A DNA stretch of 47,166 nt from Paratrimastix pyriformis (GCA_027972325.1 JAPMOS010000221.1:1-47166), one strand, 5' to 3'; positions 1-10,499 are shown, numbered from the stretch's first letter. Program-made: numbers and translations. The notes: generated by a model not told the origin, from the sequence alone.

Positions 1-1307
1 GCAGTCTCCCGGAGGCAGTCTGGTACCAGAAGTCAGGCATCAGGGCAACGTAGTACATCAGAGTCACCGAGATCCTCGTGCACCACCAATGCTTCGAGAA
101 GGCAACATGCATCTTGTTGCACTGGGCCTTGACCAGGTCGAGGAAACCCAATGCTTGGGGCCCAGTTGGCCGAGGTTGGAAGCGCCGAAGGGGTGGAAGA
201 CAGCCTCAGGGTGGGACTCCTTCCAGAGCCTGTAGTCGCTCACCTTGCCGGCCTCCAGCAGACGCGGGACCTCGCCACGAATGGCTGCGTCCGCGTAGGT
301 GGAAGCGAAGACATTGCCCACAGCCACGTCGACGTAATGCCGGGTGAAAGTGTCAGGTGAGGCCTCCCCCTTCCCAGGGAGGGCAATGACCAGGTCAGGC
401 TTCTTGTTGCGCTTGTCGGCCCGGACCATGTGCTCCATCTTGACAGGCTGCCTGGTTGTCATGCACATCTGGTGGAGGATGGAGGTGATCGCGTTGTGGC
501 GGTCGATCTCCAGCCCGAGCACAGCACTCCCGCAGGACAGGTCGTGGCCTTCCTCGAGGGATGATGACAGACGGGCAGTCGTGGCCGAAAAGGTCGTGGA
601 GCTGACTCACCCGAGGAATACCCAGGCGCAGAGCGATCGCAGTCCTGAAGATGTGGTCGTCCATGCGGAAGAGCGGAGCCGGGAAGCAGGTGAGCCATGC
701 TGATGATGTGCTGTTGGCGGTGGTAGCCAGAACCTTCCGCAACAGGGGGCACGCGTCCTCGCAGAGACGCTCAGCGAGTGCCCGGGTGGACCGCTGGTAG
801 AGAATGTGCTGGGCACCCTTGGCAGGCATGACGTCGGTGTCGCTCCGGAAGAGTTGTTGGTCAGCGGACGGGTTGAGGCCCATGCGACCGAGAGACTCCG
901 ATGCTTGCCCAAGAAAAGTGTGCTGGCGCAGATACTCGGACCCAGTGGTGACGGTTGCCAGCATCGCCCAGAGGTGCTGGCGGAGGAGGTCGGGGACCCC
1001 GGAGGTTGCTGTGAGGAGGGAGATGAGGGCCCCGGCGGTGCCCGCGTCCCTCGCCATGGCCATGGACAGCAGGCCAAGCCCTCCCAGCCGAAGAGGGACG
1101 TTGACCAGCGAGCGGGGGTATGACTCGGGAGAGAGGCAAAAGCGGTCGTTGAACAGCCGCCAGATGGCCTCATCAAAAGTCTCGACGAGTTTGGGCCCCC
1201 CGCCGATGGTGTATACGCAGCTGCACCTCGTCACATGCATGACTCTCGGGATGATGCAGCTGCGAAGGACCAGCAACCAGGACTGCAGAGACAGTTGGCC
1301 AACCTGC
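1..1307 (-). pseudogene. C-terminal part of the LINE L1 protein (thumb region, CCHC finger, REL endonuclease)
   Basis: This is the downstream third of the L1 protein. Residues read from about 1318 down to 395 hold the region after the RT (…QLSLQSWLLVLRSC…) up to the zinc finger; the endonuclease continues in a second frame (522-64), so one frameshift lies in the overlap near 400-520. The endonuclease piece shows KKPDLVI followed by YVDVAVGN and a downstream K..Y, the PD…D…K signature of R2-type restriction-like endonucleases that nick the target for target-primed reverse transcription. In intact copies the finger reads CPVCHHPLEEGHDLSC (CX2CX7HX3C). The protein is cut off by the window edge at the left and separated from its RT by retroposon A1. 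Confidence 0.8.
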
Positions 1308-1356
1308 TCCCCCGGCATTGGCGTCCTTTTGAATTCAAATCCGAGCGTCCCGTTGG

Positions 1357-2473
1357 ATGGAAATCTGCTCGGAAAATGACGATCTTGATGGAGACGTCAG
1401 CAACTTCGTCATGATGCATGCCGAAATTAAACGCAATGATGATCCGTTTCTGCGCTTCCTGAACCGCGACATCTCTGAAAAGCATCTCCGCTATACGGAT
1501 CTGGACAGCGATTTCAAGGTGCTTACGCAAAAGATGCTTCCTGAGCTTGCGAAATTGTTTGGGTACATCACTGTTCACAAGCAGCGGGTCGTCTCCAGAG
1601 CATTGCTGAAGACGATCGTTGAAATGCTCGGCAGCCTCGAGCGAGAAATGCTCGTTTCGTCTATGACTGACTTCTTTTATCAAGTGCTTGGCTCTGTCAC
1701 GTGGCATGCTGGACAATCGGACTTGGAGAGTATCTCATCGGAATCGTCCGAGGAGCTCCCAATGAGTATGCGTTTTGGTGGTCCCGCAGCCTCATCCAAC
1801 CGCTCTTTGAAACCGTCTGATTCGTCACGTCACACAACCTCAATGAGTGGGTGTCGGCCGACATCATGTATCACCACCCCACCCCGTCAATTGGGTGGAG
1901 GTCCGCCACACCCTCGCAGCCCTCCTTCTCCGAAGTCGCTCTCGGGCTCCAAGAAAGGACGGGCTGCCAACCCCTTGAGGTCACCACTGTGCACCCCCTG
2001 CGGTCCCGGCCCTTCGGGAACCCGTTTGCACATCAACCGGCGGCGCCCACCGCCCCGTCCACCCCGGTTCCTGACCCAGTGGTCGCCAAGCCGCCTGCGA
2101 GCTCCCGCACCCCAGCCCCAGCCTCGGCGAAGGGGGGTGAGCCCGGAGGCAAGAAGTCGATCGCCCCCCTGCAGTGGGTGCCCCTGCCCCTGCTGTCCCT
2201 GTTGTTGTGCCCCCCTTGTCTGTGTCTGGCCCTGCCATGGCTGACACCAAGGCGCCTGATCCCGCTGCCGTGGCGCCGGCTGCTTCCGCTGCTGTTCGCA
2301 AGATTGGTGCCGCCGACCTGGTCCCCAGCCGGGGGGATCATGATGTGGGGAAGGAGCCAGTGTGGGGACGGTGGATCAGGGGACCATCCAAGTTGAGCTA
2401 CCGGTCATTCCGGTGCTGGTGGATGGGCAGTAGCCCCCCCTCAGGCTGGCGCGAGGAGTGCTTCTCGTATTAA
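1357..2473 (+). pseudogene. Protein A, copy 1 (unknown family carried by retroposon A)
   Basis: Not recognised. The N-terminal part (ATG at 1357, to about 1760) aligns with the start of the A2 protein: MEI..E.D.L..D.SNF.M.HAEI...DDP, then a mostly helical region with LF...V...R...R.....V.ML. The C-terminal half is Pro/Ala-rich with NPFA motifs and ends in a conserved tail (RGPSKLSYR…WWMGSSPPSGW) in the frame that stops at 2473; A2 ends the same way. The N- and C-terminal halves lie in different frames here, so at least one frameshift separates them. Conservation of both ends between two diverged copies argues that the protein was selected. A structural (gag- or ORF1-like) role is possible but unproven. 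Confidence 0.6.
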
Positions 2474-2640
2474 CTTTCGTTTTCTTTTTTCTGTTCTTCG
2501 GTCCCCCCGCCCCCTCATTCTGTCATGTCCTCTTTGTTCCATTTTGTATGCGAGTTGATGTTTCCTTGCGAGTTTCCAGTCTCTCTCTTCCTCCCGATGC
2601 CCCCTGTGCACCTTCCCCTGGAGGGAGCGCTGGGGTGCAT

Positions 2641-2671
2641 TTTACCCGCCGGCTTCGGCCGGACCAACGGT
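2641..2671 (+). promoter_or_regulatory. 3'-UTR hairpin of retroposon A1 (UUCG tetraloop)
   Basis: At 2649-2662 the sequence CCGGC-TTCG-GCCGG forms a 5-bp stem with a UUCG loop. In A2 (32572-32585) it is CCGGT-TTCG-ACCGG: the closing pair changes from C-G to T-A, a compensatory change. It lies about 80 bp before the retroposon end, where LINE/SINE 3' recognition hairpins usually sit. Confidence 0.65.
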
Positions 2672-2728
2672 TTTCATTCACTATTTCTCAGTTCGATTAT
2701 GTCGTGCTGTTTAGGTGATTGAATAGTA

Positions 2729-2763
2729 TAACACACACACACACACATAACACACACACACAC
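2729..2763 (+). repeat. (CA)n microsatellite tail of retroposon A1
   Basis: A run of AC dinucleotides with one interruption lies directly before the right target duplication. The equivalent tail of A2 is (ACA)n, so the tail sequence differs between copies but its position is the same. Confidence 0.85.
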
Positions 2764-4836
2764 GCCAACCTGCCTCGCGGCCTGGAGGGCCTCATCGTAG
2801 ACCCGCTGAACCCCCCGGGCCACGAAGTCCTCGGGCCCAATGAAAGTCCCCATGAGGTCGAGGCCCTCGTCGGGACGTCGCAGGGGGACCGGCACTCCGT
2901 CGATCGAGAGAGGCTCCGTAGCAGGATCGTTGGCCCACAACCAGCACTTCTGGGTCCGCAGGCGGAGGCCGACCGGAGTGGCCACTCCTTGGAAGGCCTC
3001 GAGCTGTTTCACCAGTGCCGGAACAGAAGGGGCGATGAGGAACGCATCATCGTGGTAAGCGAGACATGCAACGACTTGGATGCCACGGAGGATGACTGGG
3101 GCCGTCCCGCTGCGCTCCACAGCCCGGAGAGCGGGATCGAGTGCCAGGCAAAAGGACTGGGAGGACAAGGGGTCACCTTGCCTCACGCCGGCCTTGTTGT
3201 CGATGACGACCCCCCGGTAGAGGAGCTGCTCGTTGTCGTAAAGTGCCCGCATGACGCCGCACAACTGGGGGCCCCAGGGCGCCGTGGCTGCCAGAACCGC
3301 GTCGCGCCGGACCGAGTTGAAAGCGGATGCCATATCAATGTGCATGACGCAGAGCGGCACGTGGTCCTCCATGGCTGCGGCAATGGCCCAGCCCAGGTAG
3401 GCCGAGATGAGGCCGACTGGGTCGGGCACCCCAATCCCCACTTGAGAAGGCGACAGAAGGTTGCGAGTGATGGGGAGGACCCGAATGGCGGAGAGCTTGG
3501 CAAAAAGCCGCTCCAAAGCCTCGCCCAGGGCAATTGGGCGAATGGATCCGCCATCCTTGGGGAGGGGGACCAGGCGGCTGCGGGCGAGGCTGGGGGGAAC
3601 CCACCCGGAGCGAGCAAAAAATGTGAACAGCGAGGCCAAGGCCCCAGCAAGGGCCTCGTCACGCCGAATAGCACCTCTGAGCCACCCCGGCATGATACCT
3701 GAGGGCCCCGGCGCCCCATTGTTGAGAGCCGCGGCCACCTTCGCCACTTCGGCTGCCTCGAAGTCCTGCCAGGCAGGGGCCTCGGGGTTGGGGTACAGGG
3801 CAAGCACCTCGGCGGGTGTGGGGGTCACCAGCGTGGTGTGCAGGCTCTGCAGCTTCTGTGGGAGGGTTGGGTCGTCAGGGACGGGCGGGGAGGTGAGGGC
3901 GCTGACTGCCGCAGCCAGTCGTCCATCGGCAACGGCCGCCTCGGCGAATCTGCGGCTGGACCCCTGGCCGCTTCCTCGTCGATGCTCCCGCTCGCGCCCG
4001 AACTCGTCCCAGATGCGCCCTTCCAGGCCCACGAGCGCGGCCTCGATGCGCTCGCGAACGTCGGGGGGCGGAGGGAGCTCAGCCACCACCACTTGAAGTG
4101 CCTGAAACGCCTCGCGCAGGATGAAGGTGGCCTTCCTTGCCTGGGCGGGGTACAGGCGGCGGGGGAGAACCCGCCGAGGTGGGGGTGGGGCTGCCGCCAG
4201 GGGAACCTCCACCGCCGGAGGGGCTTCAACCCCGGGGACTGGCCGGGGCTGGGGGAGCTCGTCCGAAGCAGGGGCTGGCGCAGCAGGAGCCGTTGACGCT
4301 GGCAGGGCGCGCGGCACAGCGACAGGTGCGGGTGCAGGAGCGGCAGCAGGGTGGGCGGCCTCCGTGGGAACGGAAGCCGGATCGAGTTGCCCAAGAGGAA
4401 TGCGGAGCGCTGCGGCAGGAAACTTGTGCTGCGCCCGCGGGAAGACTGAGCCAATCGTACGCGAGCCAAGCTCTTCAAGCTGAGCTGCATGCGACTTCTG
4501 AACGAAACCGGAGAGTCGCTCCCCCCGGAGGACGCTATCGCGTTGAGGTCGTTGGAGTTTGAGAAGGTCCAGAAGCTCAGTGGAACCAGAGAATACAGTC
4601 AAGCGAACAATCGCAGCTGAAACGTTCTGCCGCACGTGATTCAGCTGTGAGGACGCAAGAGTCCGCCAATGCATCGGCGGAGCACCGGAGTGGGAATCAG
4701 CACGAATGGCACCAGCAGTAGAAACCAAGTGTGAATCCCTCACTGGTGATCCCTGAGAAGGTTCTGAGGCAGTCGGCGAAGCCGGCTTTGAAGATTTCGG
4801 TGAATGCTTGATCTCTTGAGAACGGGTGTTGACCAT
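2764..4836 (-). CDS. LINE L1 reverse transcriptase, N-terminal two thirds (open, cut by A1)
   Basis: This is the best-preserved RT of the array: one frame stays open from ATG at 4836 (MVNTRSQEIKH) for about 690 codons until A1 interrupts it. The frame also reads upstream of 4836, but that part is antisense to the inserted RNase H LINE. Residues 1-330 are Ala/Pro-rich and carry no zinc finger or Myb I can identify. The RT core follows: NNGAPGPSG (about 375), RLVPLPKDGG, MHIDMASAFNSV (about 500, first catalytic Asp), GVRQGDPLS (about 550) and AYHDDAFLI (about 594, catalytic pair YHDD rather than the commoner YADD/FADD). The protein copies LINE RNA at the nicked target. The rest of the protein lies beyond A1 at 1-1307. 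Confidence 0.85.
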
Positions 4837-4870
4837 CCAAAGAAAGCAAGAAGAGCAAATAGCAATGCTC

Positions 4871-6469
4871 GTCCCCAACTCCCGGCGGCCAGGCTGGCTC
4901 CTCCGGAACCAGCTCGTCCGGGGGGCCCACGTCTTCCCGCAGGGGGCCGGCCACCGCGACCGCCGGAAGGAGCTCCGCCTGATGGGTCTCGCGGAGCTGC
5001 TGCCCACCTTGCCGGCGGACTCGATACAGGTTTTCACGGACGGCTCCTTCGAGGTCGGACCCGAGGGGCTCCTGAGGGGGGGCGCGGCCGCCGTCCTGAT
5101 CCACCCCGACGGCAGAGCGGTGGCGCTCCGCCGCACGCTCCTGTGGCCCACCAGCAACGCACAGGCCGAGGTGGAGGCCATCCGCCTGGCCGCCGAGCTG
5201 CTCAGCAGGGAGCGGGTGCCACCGAGCCGAGCCATCCTGCTCCTCTCCGACAGCTCATACGCCCTCGGCGCCCTTTGCCGGTCCTGTGGCCTGTCTCAGT
5301 GCCAGCAGACCGTCCTCCGGATCCGCGACGAGCTGCTCTCCCGCTGGCCGCGCCTCCTCTGTCACCACGTCCCATCACACGCCGACGTCGCCGTCCCCCA
5401 TGCCCCCCAACTGTGGGGGAACCTGCAAGCTGACCGCCTGGCGGGGGAGGCCGCGGCGGCAGACCCGCCGCCCCCCGCCACCAACCCCGGAAGCCTGCCG
5501 CCCCCGCAACAGATCGGCCTCACCTGCCCAGCCCCGCTCCGGTTCCGGCCATCAGGACCGGTGGATGCGCCCCTGCCGTTCCCTGCTCGACCGTTCACCA
5601 CCGCCGCGGCCCGGGGGTTCTGCCTTGCCCTCCAATGTGAGGAAGACAGCCGCGAGTGGCTACAGCGCCGGAGCATGGCCTCATCGGGGGTGACCCTCGA
5701 CACACTCGAGCAGAAGCTGGCCTCGGCGGCCTGGCGGCAGCTCGCGGCCCCCGCCTGGAAGGTGCGCCGCCTCGTCTGGCTGCTCTTTGGCACGTTCCCC
5801 ACCCTGGCAACCATCCGCGCCCTCTACGCGGGCCAAGGGGGCGCTGCCTGGACCACACCCTGCCCGCTCTGCCACGGGGCCCCAGAGACCATGGCCCACC
5901 TGCTGTCGGCCTGCGGCAGGTTCCACCATTACTACACGGCCAGGCACGACCGTGCCGTCCGCCGCCTATGGGCCTGGTTCGGCGGCCAGGACGCCTGGGT
6001 GATCCGGCACTACCTGGGGGTCTCGGCAACCAACCGTCAGCCGGCCCTCCCGCAACCCCTGCTCGATGAGATCCCAGCGGCCTTCCGAGACCTGCACCCG
6101 GACCTGGTCCTGCAGTCTCGGGCCCCCGACGGCGCCTGGTGGCTCGTGGACGTGGCCATCACAGGGGGCGACAGCCAGGGTTGGCCCGCCCTGGCAGCGG
6201 GAAAAGCCACCCACTACGCCGAGCTTTGTCGGTCGATCTCGAAAGCCACCGGGCAACCCTGCCGCGTGGTCCCGGTCGTCCTCTCGGCGCGGGGAGTCGT
6301 CCCTCGGGCCACGCTGCAGGCCCTCTCTCGGACCACCCCGGCCTCCCCGCCTGAGATCCGGCTGGGCCTCCAGAAGTGGCTCTCCTCCCTCGCCACCCTG
6401 CTCGTGCGCGACGCCCTGGCCCTGATGACCATGCGGAACAGGGCGGCTGCCGACGAGCCGCACCCCTGA
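4871..6469 (+). CDS. RNase H - zinc finger - REL endonuclease C-terminal part of a LINE pol protein
   Basis: The open frame formally starts at an ATG at 4826, but its first 15 codons are antisense LINE L1; the element's own coding begins at 4871 and stays open to a TGA at 6467-6469, about 530 residues. In order: an RNase H domain (VFTDGSFE, then QAEVEAIRLA, LLLSDSSYAL, and a late HHVPSHADV…QADRLAG, giving D, E, D and the His/Asp region); a CCHC finger CPLCHGAPETMAHLLSAC; and a restriction-like endonuclease (HPDLVL…WLVDVAI…KATHYAELCRSI, then VVPVVLSARG). The RNase H would remove template RNA and the endonuclease would nick the target. The RT is missing by 5' truncation. No frameshift is visible, so this insertion looks young compared with the host LINE. 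Confidence 0.85.
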   Translation, partial: VPNSRRPGWLLRNQLVRGAHVFPQGAGHRDRRKELRLMGLAELLPTLPADSIQVFTDGSFEVGPEGLLRGGAAAVLIHPDGRAVALRRTLLWPTSNAQAEVEAIRLAAELLSRERVPPSRAILLLSDSSYALGALCRSCGLSQCQQTVLRIRDELLSRWPRLLCHHVPSHADVAVPHAPQLWGNLQADRLAGEAAAADPPPPATNPGSLPPPQQIGLTCPAPLRFRPSGPVDAPLPFPARPFTTAAARGFCLALQCEEDSREWLQRRSMASSGVTLDTLEQKLASAAWRQLAAPAWKVRRLVWLLFGTFPTLATIRALYAGQGGAAWTTPCPLCHGAPETMAHLLSACGRFHHYYTARHDRAVRRLWAWFGGQDAWVIRHYLGVSATNRQPALPQPLLDEIPAAFRDLHPDLVLQSRAPDGAWWLVDVAITGGDSQGWPALAAGKATHYAELCRSISKATGQPCRVVPVVLSARGVVPRATLQALSRTTPASPPEIRLGLQKWLSSLATLLVRDALALMTMRNRAAADEPHP

Positions 6470-6671
6470 CACAAGGCACCCCCCACCTCCCCCGCCGCCC
6501 CCCTATCACCCACCCACTGGGGCTCCGCTCGCCGCGGCTGCCCCGGCCGAGGAGGGCCCAACACGAGGTCATTAGGCCCAGGGCCCCCATCGGAACGTGT
6601 AACGCGCGACGCGAAGGCGGGAGTAAAGTTTCTCTTCGCCTGCGTCCTCGCAAATACACAGCATGTCTCTC
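4871..6671 (+). mobile_element. 5'-truncated LINE of another family (RNase H-CCHC-REL) inserted in L1
   Basis: An 1,801-bp plus-strand insertion into the 5' leader of LINE L1, which is minus-strand. Copy L2 shows the empty site (AATGCTCTCCGAAAA near 10397); here TGCTC is present on both sides (4866-4870 and 6672-6676), a 5-bp target duplication. The insertion begins inside coding sequence, as usual for 5'-truncated LINEs, and ends with about 200 bp of 3' UTR that has no poly(A) or obvious simple-sequence tail. Confidence 0.8.
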
Positions 6672-6770
6672 TGCTCTCCGAAAAAAAGCAAGGGTGGGCG
6701 ACTTCGCGGTTGAGTCAAAACGCCTCCGCAAGCGGAAGCGAAAAAACAGCGATAGTCGACCTCACCCTGG
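6672..6770 (-). promoter_or_regulatory. 5' end of LINE L1 (leader/promoter region)
   Basis: About 100 bp of LINE 5' leader, matching 10395-10497 of L2. Read on the minus strand the element starts CCAGGGTGAGGTCGAC. The same start occurs at the L2 5' end, so it is the genuine full-length 5' terminus. The motif resembles, in opposite orientation, GTCGACCTTACCCTGG upstream of gene D1. Confidence 0.6.
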
Positions 6771-9700
6771 CCTCTCTCTCTCTCTCTCATATTCCGGAAA
6801 ACCGAGCCACCAGGGCCCGTAAAAGGGGAACAAAGAGAGAAAAGAAATCACTTAAAATACCAACTGGTTGACTCCGTCCCACTCAGTGCTCAGCCCGTAG
6901 CTCGTCGAGCCCTCAGGCGGCACCAGGAAGCAGCAGCTTCTTGTCGCAGTCGGTCTTGGCCACGCACGGCGGGCCTGGGTTGATGGCAAACGGGTTGCGG
7001 GTGTCGGCCAGTCTCCCGGAGGCAGTCTGGTACCAGAAGTCAGGCATCAGGGCAACGTAGTACATCAGAGTCACCGAGATCCTCGTGCACCACCAATGCT
7101 TCGAGAAGGCAACATGCATCTTGTTGCACTGGGCCTTGACCAGGTCGAGGAAACCCAATGCTTGGGGGCCCAGTTGGCCGAGGTTGGAAGCGCCGAAGGG
7201 GTGGAAGACAGCCTCAGGGTGGGACTCCTTCCAGAGCCTGTAGTCGCTCACCTTGCCGGCCTCCAGCAGACGCGGGACCTCGCCACGAATGGCTGCGTCC
7301 GCGTAGGTGGAAGCGAAGACATTGCCCACAGCCACGTCGACGTAATGCCGGGTGAAAGTGTCAGGTGAGGCCTCCCCCCTTCCCAGGGAGGGCAATGACC
7401 AGGTCAGGCTTCTTGTTGCGCTTGTCGGCCCGGACCATGTGCTCCATCTTGACAGGCTGCCTGGTTGTCATGCACATCTGGTGGAGGATGGAGGTGATCG
7501 CGTTGTGGCGGTCGATCTCCAGCCCGAGCACAGCACTCCCGCAGGACAGGTCGTGGCCTTCCTCGAGGGGATGATGGCAGACGGGGCAGTCGTGGCCGAA
7601 AAGGTCGTGGAGCTGACTCACCCGAGGAATGCCCAGGCGCAGAGCGATCGCGGTCCTGAAGATGTGGTCGTCCATGCGGAAGAGCGGAGCCGGGAAGCAG
7701 GTGAGCCATGCTGATGATGTGCTGTTGGCGGTGGTAGCCAGAACCTTCCGCAACAGGGGCACGCGTCCTCGCAGAGACGCTCAGCGAGTGCCCGGGTGGA
7801 CCGCTGGTAGAGAATGTGCTGGGCACCCTTGGCAGGCATGACGTCGGTGTCGCTCCGGAAGAGTTGTTGGTCAGCGGACGGGTTGAGGCCCATGCGACCG
7901 AGAGACTCCGATGCTTGCCCAAGAAAAGTGTGCTGGCGCAGATACTCGGACCCAGTGGTGACGGTTGCCAGCATCGCCCAGAGGTGCTGGCGGAGGAGGT
8001 CGGGGACCCCGGAGGTTGCTGTGAGGAGGGAGATGAGGGCCCGGCGGTGCCCGCGTCCCTCGCCATGGCCATGGACAGCAGGCCAAGCCCCCAGCCGAAG
8101 AGGGACGTTGACCAGCGAGCGGGGTATGACTCGGGAGAGAGGCAGAAGCGGTCGTTGAACAGCCTCCAGATGGCCTCATCAAAGGTCTCCACGAGCTTGG
8201 GCCCCCCGCCGATGGTGTATACGCAGCTGCACCTCGTCACATGCATGACTTTCGGGATGATGCAGCTGCGAAGGACCAGCAACCAGGACTGCAGAGTCAG
8301 TTGGCCAACCTGCCTCGCGGCCTGGAGGGCCTCATCGTAGACCCGCTGAACCCCCCGGGCCACGAAGTCCTCGGGCCCAATGAAAGTCCCCATGAGGTCG
8401 AGGCCCTCGTCGGGACGTCGCAGGGGACAGGCACTCCGTCGATCGAGAGAGGCTCCGCAGCAGGATCGTTGGCCCACAACCAGCACTTCTGGGTCCGCAG
8501 GCGGAGGCCGACCGGAGTGGCCACTCCTTGGAAGGCCTCGAGCTGTTTCACCAGTGCCGGAACAGAAGGGGCGATGAGGAACGCATCATCGTGGTAAGCG
8601 AGACATGCAACGACTCGGATGCCACGGAGGATGACCGGGGCCGTCCCGCTACGCTCCACAGCCCGGAGTGCGGGATCGAGTGCCAGGCAGAAGGACTGGG
8701 AGGACAAGGGTCACCTTGCCTCACGCCGGCCTTGTTGTCGATGACGACCCCCGGTAGAGGAGCTGCTCGTTGTCGTAGAGTGCCCGCATGACGCCGCACA
8801 ACTGGGGCCCCAGGGCGCCGTGGCTGCCAGAACCGCGTCGCGCCGGACCGAGTTGAAAGCGGATGCCATATCAATGTGCATGACGCAGAGCGGCACGTGG
8901 TCCTCCATGGCTGCGGCAATGGCCCAGCCCAGGTAGGCCGAGATGAGGCCGACTGGGTCGGGCACCCCAATCCCCACTTGAGAAGGCGACAGAAGGCCGC
9001 GAGTGATGGGGAGGACCCGAATGGCGGAGAGCTTGGCGAAAAGCCGCTCCAAAGCCTCGCCCAGGGCAATTGGGCGAATGGATCCGCCATCCTTGGGGAG
9101 GGGGACCAGGCGGCTGCGGGCGAGGCTGGGGGGAACCCACCCGGAGCGAGCAAAAAATGTGAACAGCGAGGCCAAGGCCCCAGCAAGGGCCTCGTCACGC
9201 CGAATAGCACCTCTGAGCCACCCCGGCATGATACCTGAGGGCCCCGGCGCCCCATTGTTGAGAGCGGCGGCCACCTTCGCCACTTCGGCCGCCTCGAAGT
9301 CCTGCCAGGCAGGGGCCTCGGGGTTGGGGTACAGGGCAAGCACCTCGGCGGGTGTGGGGTCACCAGCGTGGTGTGCAGGCTCTGCAGCTTCTGTGGGAGG
9401 GTTGGGTCGTCAGGGACGGGCGGGGAGGTGAGGGCGCTGACTGCCGCAGCCAGTCGTCCATCGGCCACGGCCGCCTCGGCGAATCTGCGGCTGGACCCCT
9501 GGCCGCTTCCTCGTCGATGCGCCCGCTCGCGCCCGAACTCGTCCCAGATGCGCCCTTCCAGGCCCACGAGCGCGGCCTCGATGCGCTCGCGAACGTCGGG
9601 GGGCGGAGGGAGCTCAGCCACCACCACTTGAAGTGCCTGAAACGCCTCGCGCAGGATGAAGGTGGCCTTCCTTGCTTGGGCGGGGTACAGGCGGCGGGGG

Positions 9701-10499
9701 AGAACCCGCCGAGGTGGGGTGGGGCTGCCGCCAGGGGAACCTCCACCGCCGGAGGGGCTTCAACCCCGGGGACTGGCCGGGGCTGGGGGAGCTCGTCCGA
9801 AGCAGGGGCTGGCGCAGCGGGAGCCGATGACGCTGGCAGGGCGCGCGGCGCAGCGACGGGTGCGGGTGCAGGAGCGGCAGCAGGGTGGGCGGCCTCCGTG
9901 GGAACGGAAGCCGGATCGAGTTGACCAAGAGGAATGCGGAGCGCTGCGGCAGGAAACTTGTGCTGCGCCCGCGGGAAGACCGAGCCAATCGTACGCGAGC
10001 CAAGCTCTTCCAGCTGAGCTGCATGCGACTTCTGAACGAAACCGGAGAGTCGCTCCCCCCGGAGGACGCTATCGCGTTGAGGTCGTTGGAGTTTGAGAAG
10101 GTCCAGAAGCTCAGTGGAACCAGAGAATACAGTCAAGCGAACAATCGCAGCTGAAACGTTCTGCCGCACGTGATTCAGCTGTGAGGACGCAAGAGTCCGC
10201 CATTGCATCGGCGGAGCACCGGAGTGGGAATCAGCACGAATGGCACCAGCAGTAGAAACCAAGTGTGAATCCCTCACTGGTGATCCCTGAGAAGGTTCTG
10301 AGGTAGTCGGCGATGCCGGCTTCGAAGATTTCGACGAATGCTTGATCTCTTGTGAACGGGTGTTGACCATCCAAAGAAAGCAAGAAGAGCAAACAGCAAT
10401 GCTCTCCGAAAAAAAGCAAGGGTGGGTGACTTCGCGGTTGAGTCAAAACGCCTCCGCAAGCGGAAGCGAAAAACAGCGATAGTCGACCTCACCCTGGGG
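6771..10499 (-). mobile_element. LINE copy L2, full length (about 3.73 kb)
   Basis: This is the complete reference copy of the array's LINE family. The 3' end is the (CT)n block at 6771-6788 followed by CATATTCCGG, so on the coding strand the element ends …CCGGAATATG(AG)n. The 5' end near 10497 matches that of L1. It carries 5' leader, a single ORF and about 130 bp of 3' UTR. It sits head-to-tail between L1 and L3a, with only simple-sequence tail at the joints. Confidence 0.9.
6913..10370 (-). pseudogene. LINE L2 protein (RT, CCHC finger, REL endonuclease), several frameshifts
   Basis: Start ATG at 10370 (MVNTRSQEIKH) and stop TGA at 6913-6915 give about 1,150 codons. The order is an Ala/Pro-rich N-terminus, RT (about 375-620, YHDD), thumb/linker, CCHC finger (about 925) and REL endonuclease (KKPDLVI about 985, YVDVAVGN about 1010), ending …CDKKLLLPGAA. 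Compared with L1 and L5 the frame changes at several places (near 9350, 8710-8750, 8430, 8090 and 7390-7760), mostly at runs of C or G. That could be decay or sequencing error. The N-terminus lacks the C2H2/Myb module typical of R2, so target choice may differ. Confidence 0.85.

Larger units (their letters stand above)
1308..2763 (+). mobile_element. Retroposon A1: short protein-coding retroposon with (CA)n tail
   Basis: This 1,456-bp unit splits LINE L1. It is flanked by a perfect 10-bp direct repeat GCCAACCTGC (1298-1307 and 2764-2773) that occurs once in uninterrupted LINE copies, so it is a target-site duplication. It starts CCCCCGGC, has about 50 bp of leader, one coding region, a 3' region with small hairpins, the end sequence GAATAGTAT, and then a CA-rich microsatellite tail. 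A second copy (A2, 31206-32677) has nearly the same length, the same type of start (CCCCCCGG) and the same end followed by (ACA)n. Target duplication plus simple-sequence tail are the marks of target-primed reverse transcription. No RT is encoded, so it presumably moves in trans using a LINE; this is inference. Confidence 0.75.
1..6770 (-). mobile_element. LINE copy L1 (RT-CCHC-REL family), interrupted by two insertions
   Basis: L1 is a non-LTR retrotransposon on the minus strand. Its 5' end is at about 6770, where it abuts the (CT)n tail of copy L2; its 3' end lies left of the window. It is in three pieces: 1-1307, 2764-4870 and 6672-6770. The gaps hold retroposon A1 (1308-2763) and a 5'-truncated LINE (4871-6671), both in plus orientation. 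Comparison with the uninterrupted copy L2 shows that sequence continues exactly across each gap, with short target duplications: GCCAACCTGC at 1298-1307/2764-2773 and TGCTC at 4866-4870/6672-6676. The family makes a single protein of about 1,150 aa with a central RT, a CCHC finger and a C-terminal restriction-like endonuclease, the layout of R2/CRE/HERO-type elements. Clade assignment is tentative. Confidence 0.9.

Noticed and set aside
4826-4870. The ATG at 4826 as true start of the RNase H protein
   Set aside because: The first 15 codons are antisense LINE L1 sequence outside the inserted LINE; the protein is 5'-truncated and has no start of its own here.
4837-5235. N-terminal extension of the L1 RT frame upstream of 4836
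   Set aside because: It is antisense to the inserted RNase H element; L2 confirms MVNTR as the start.
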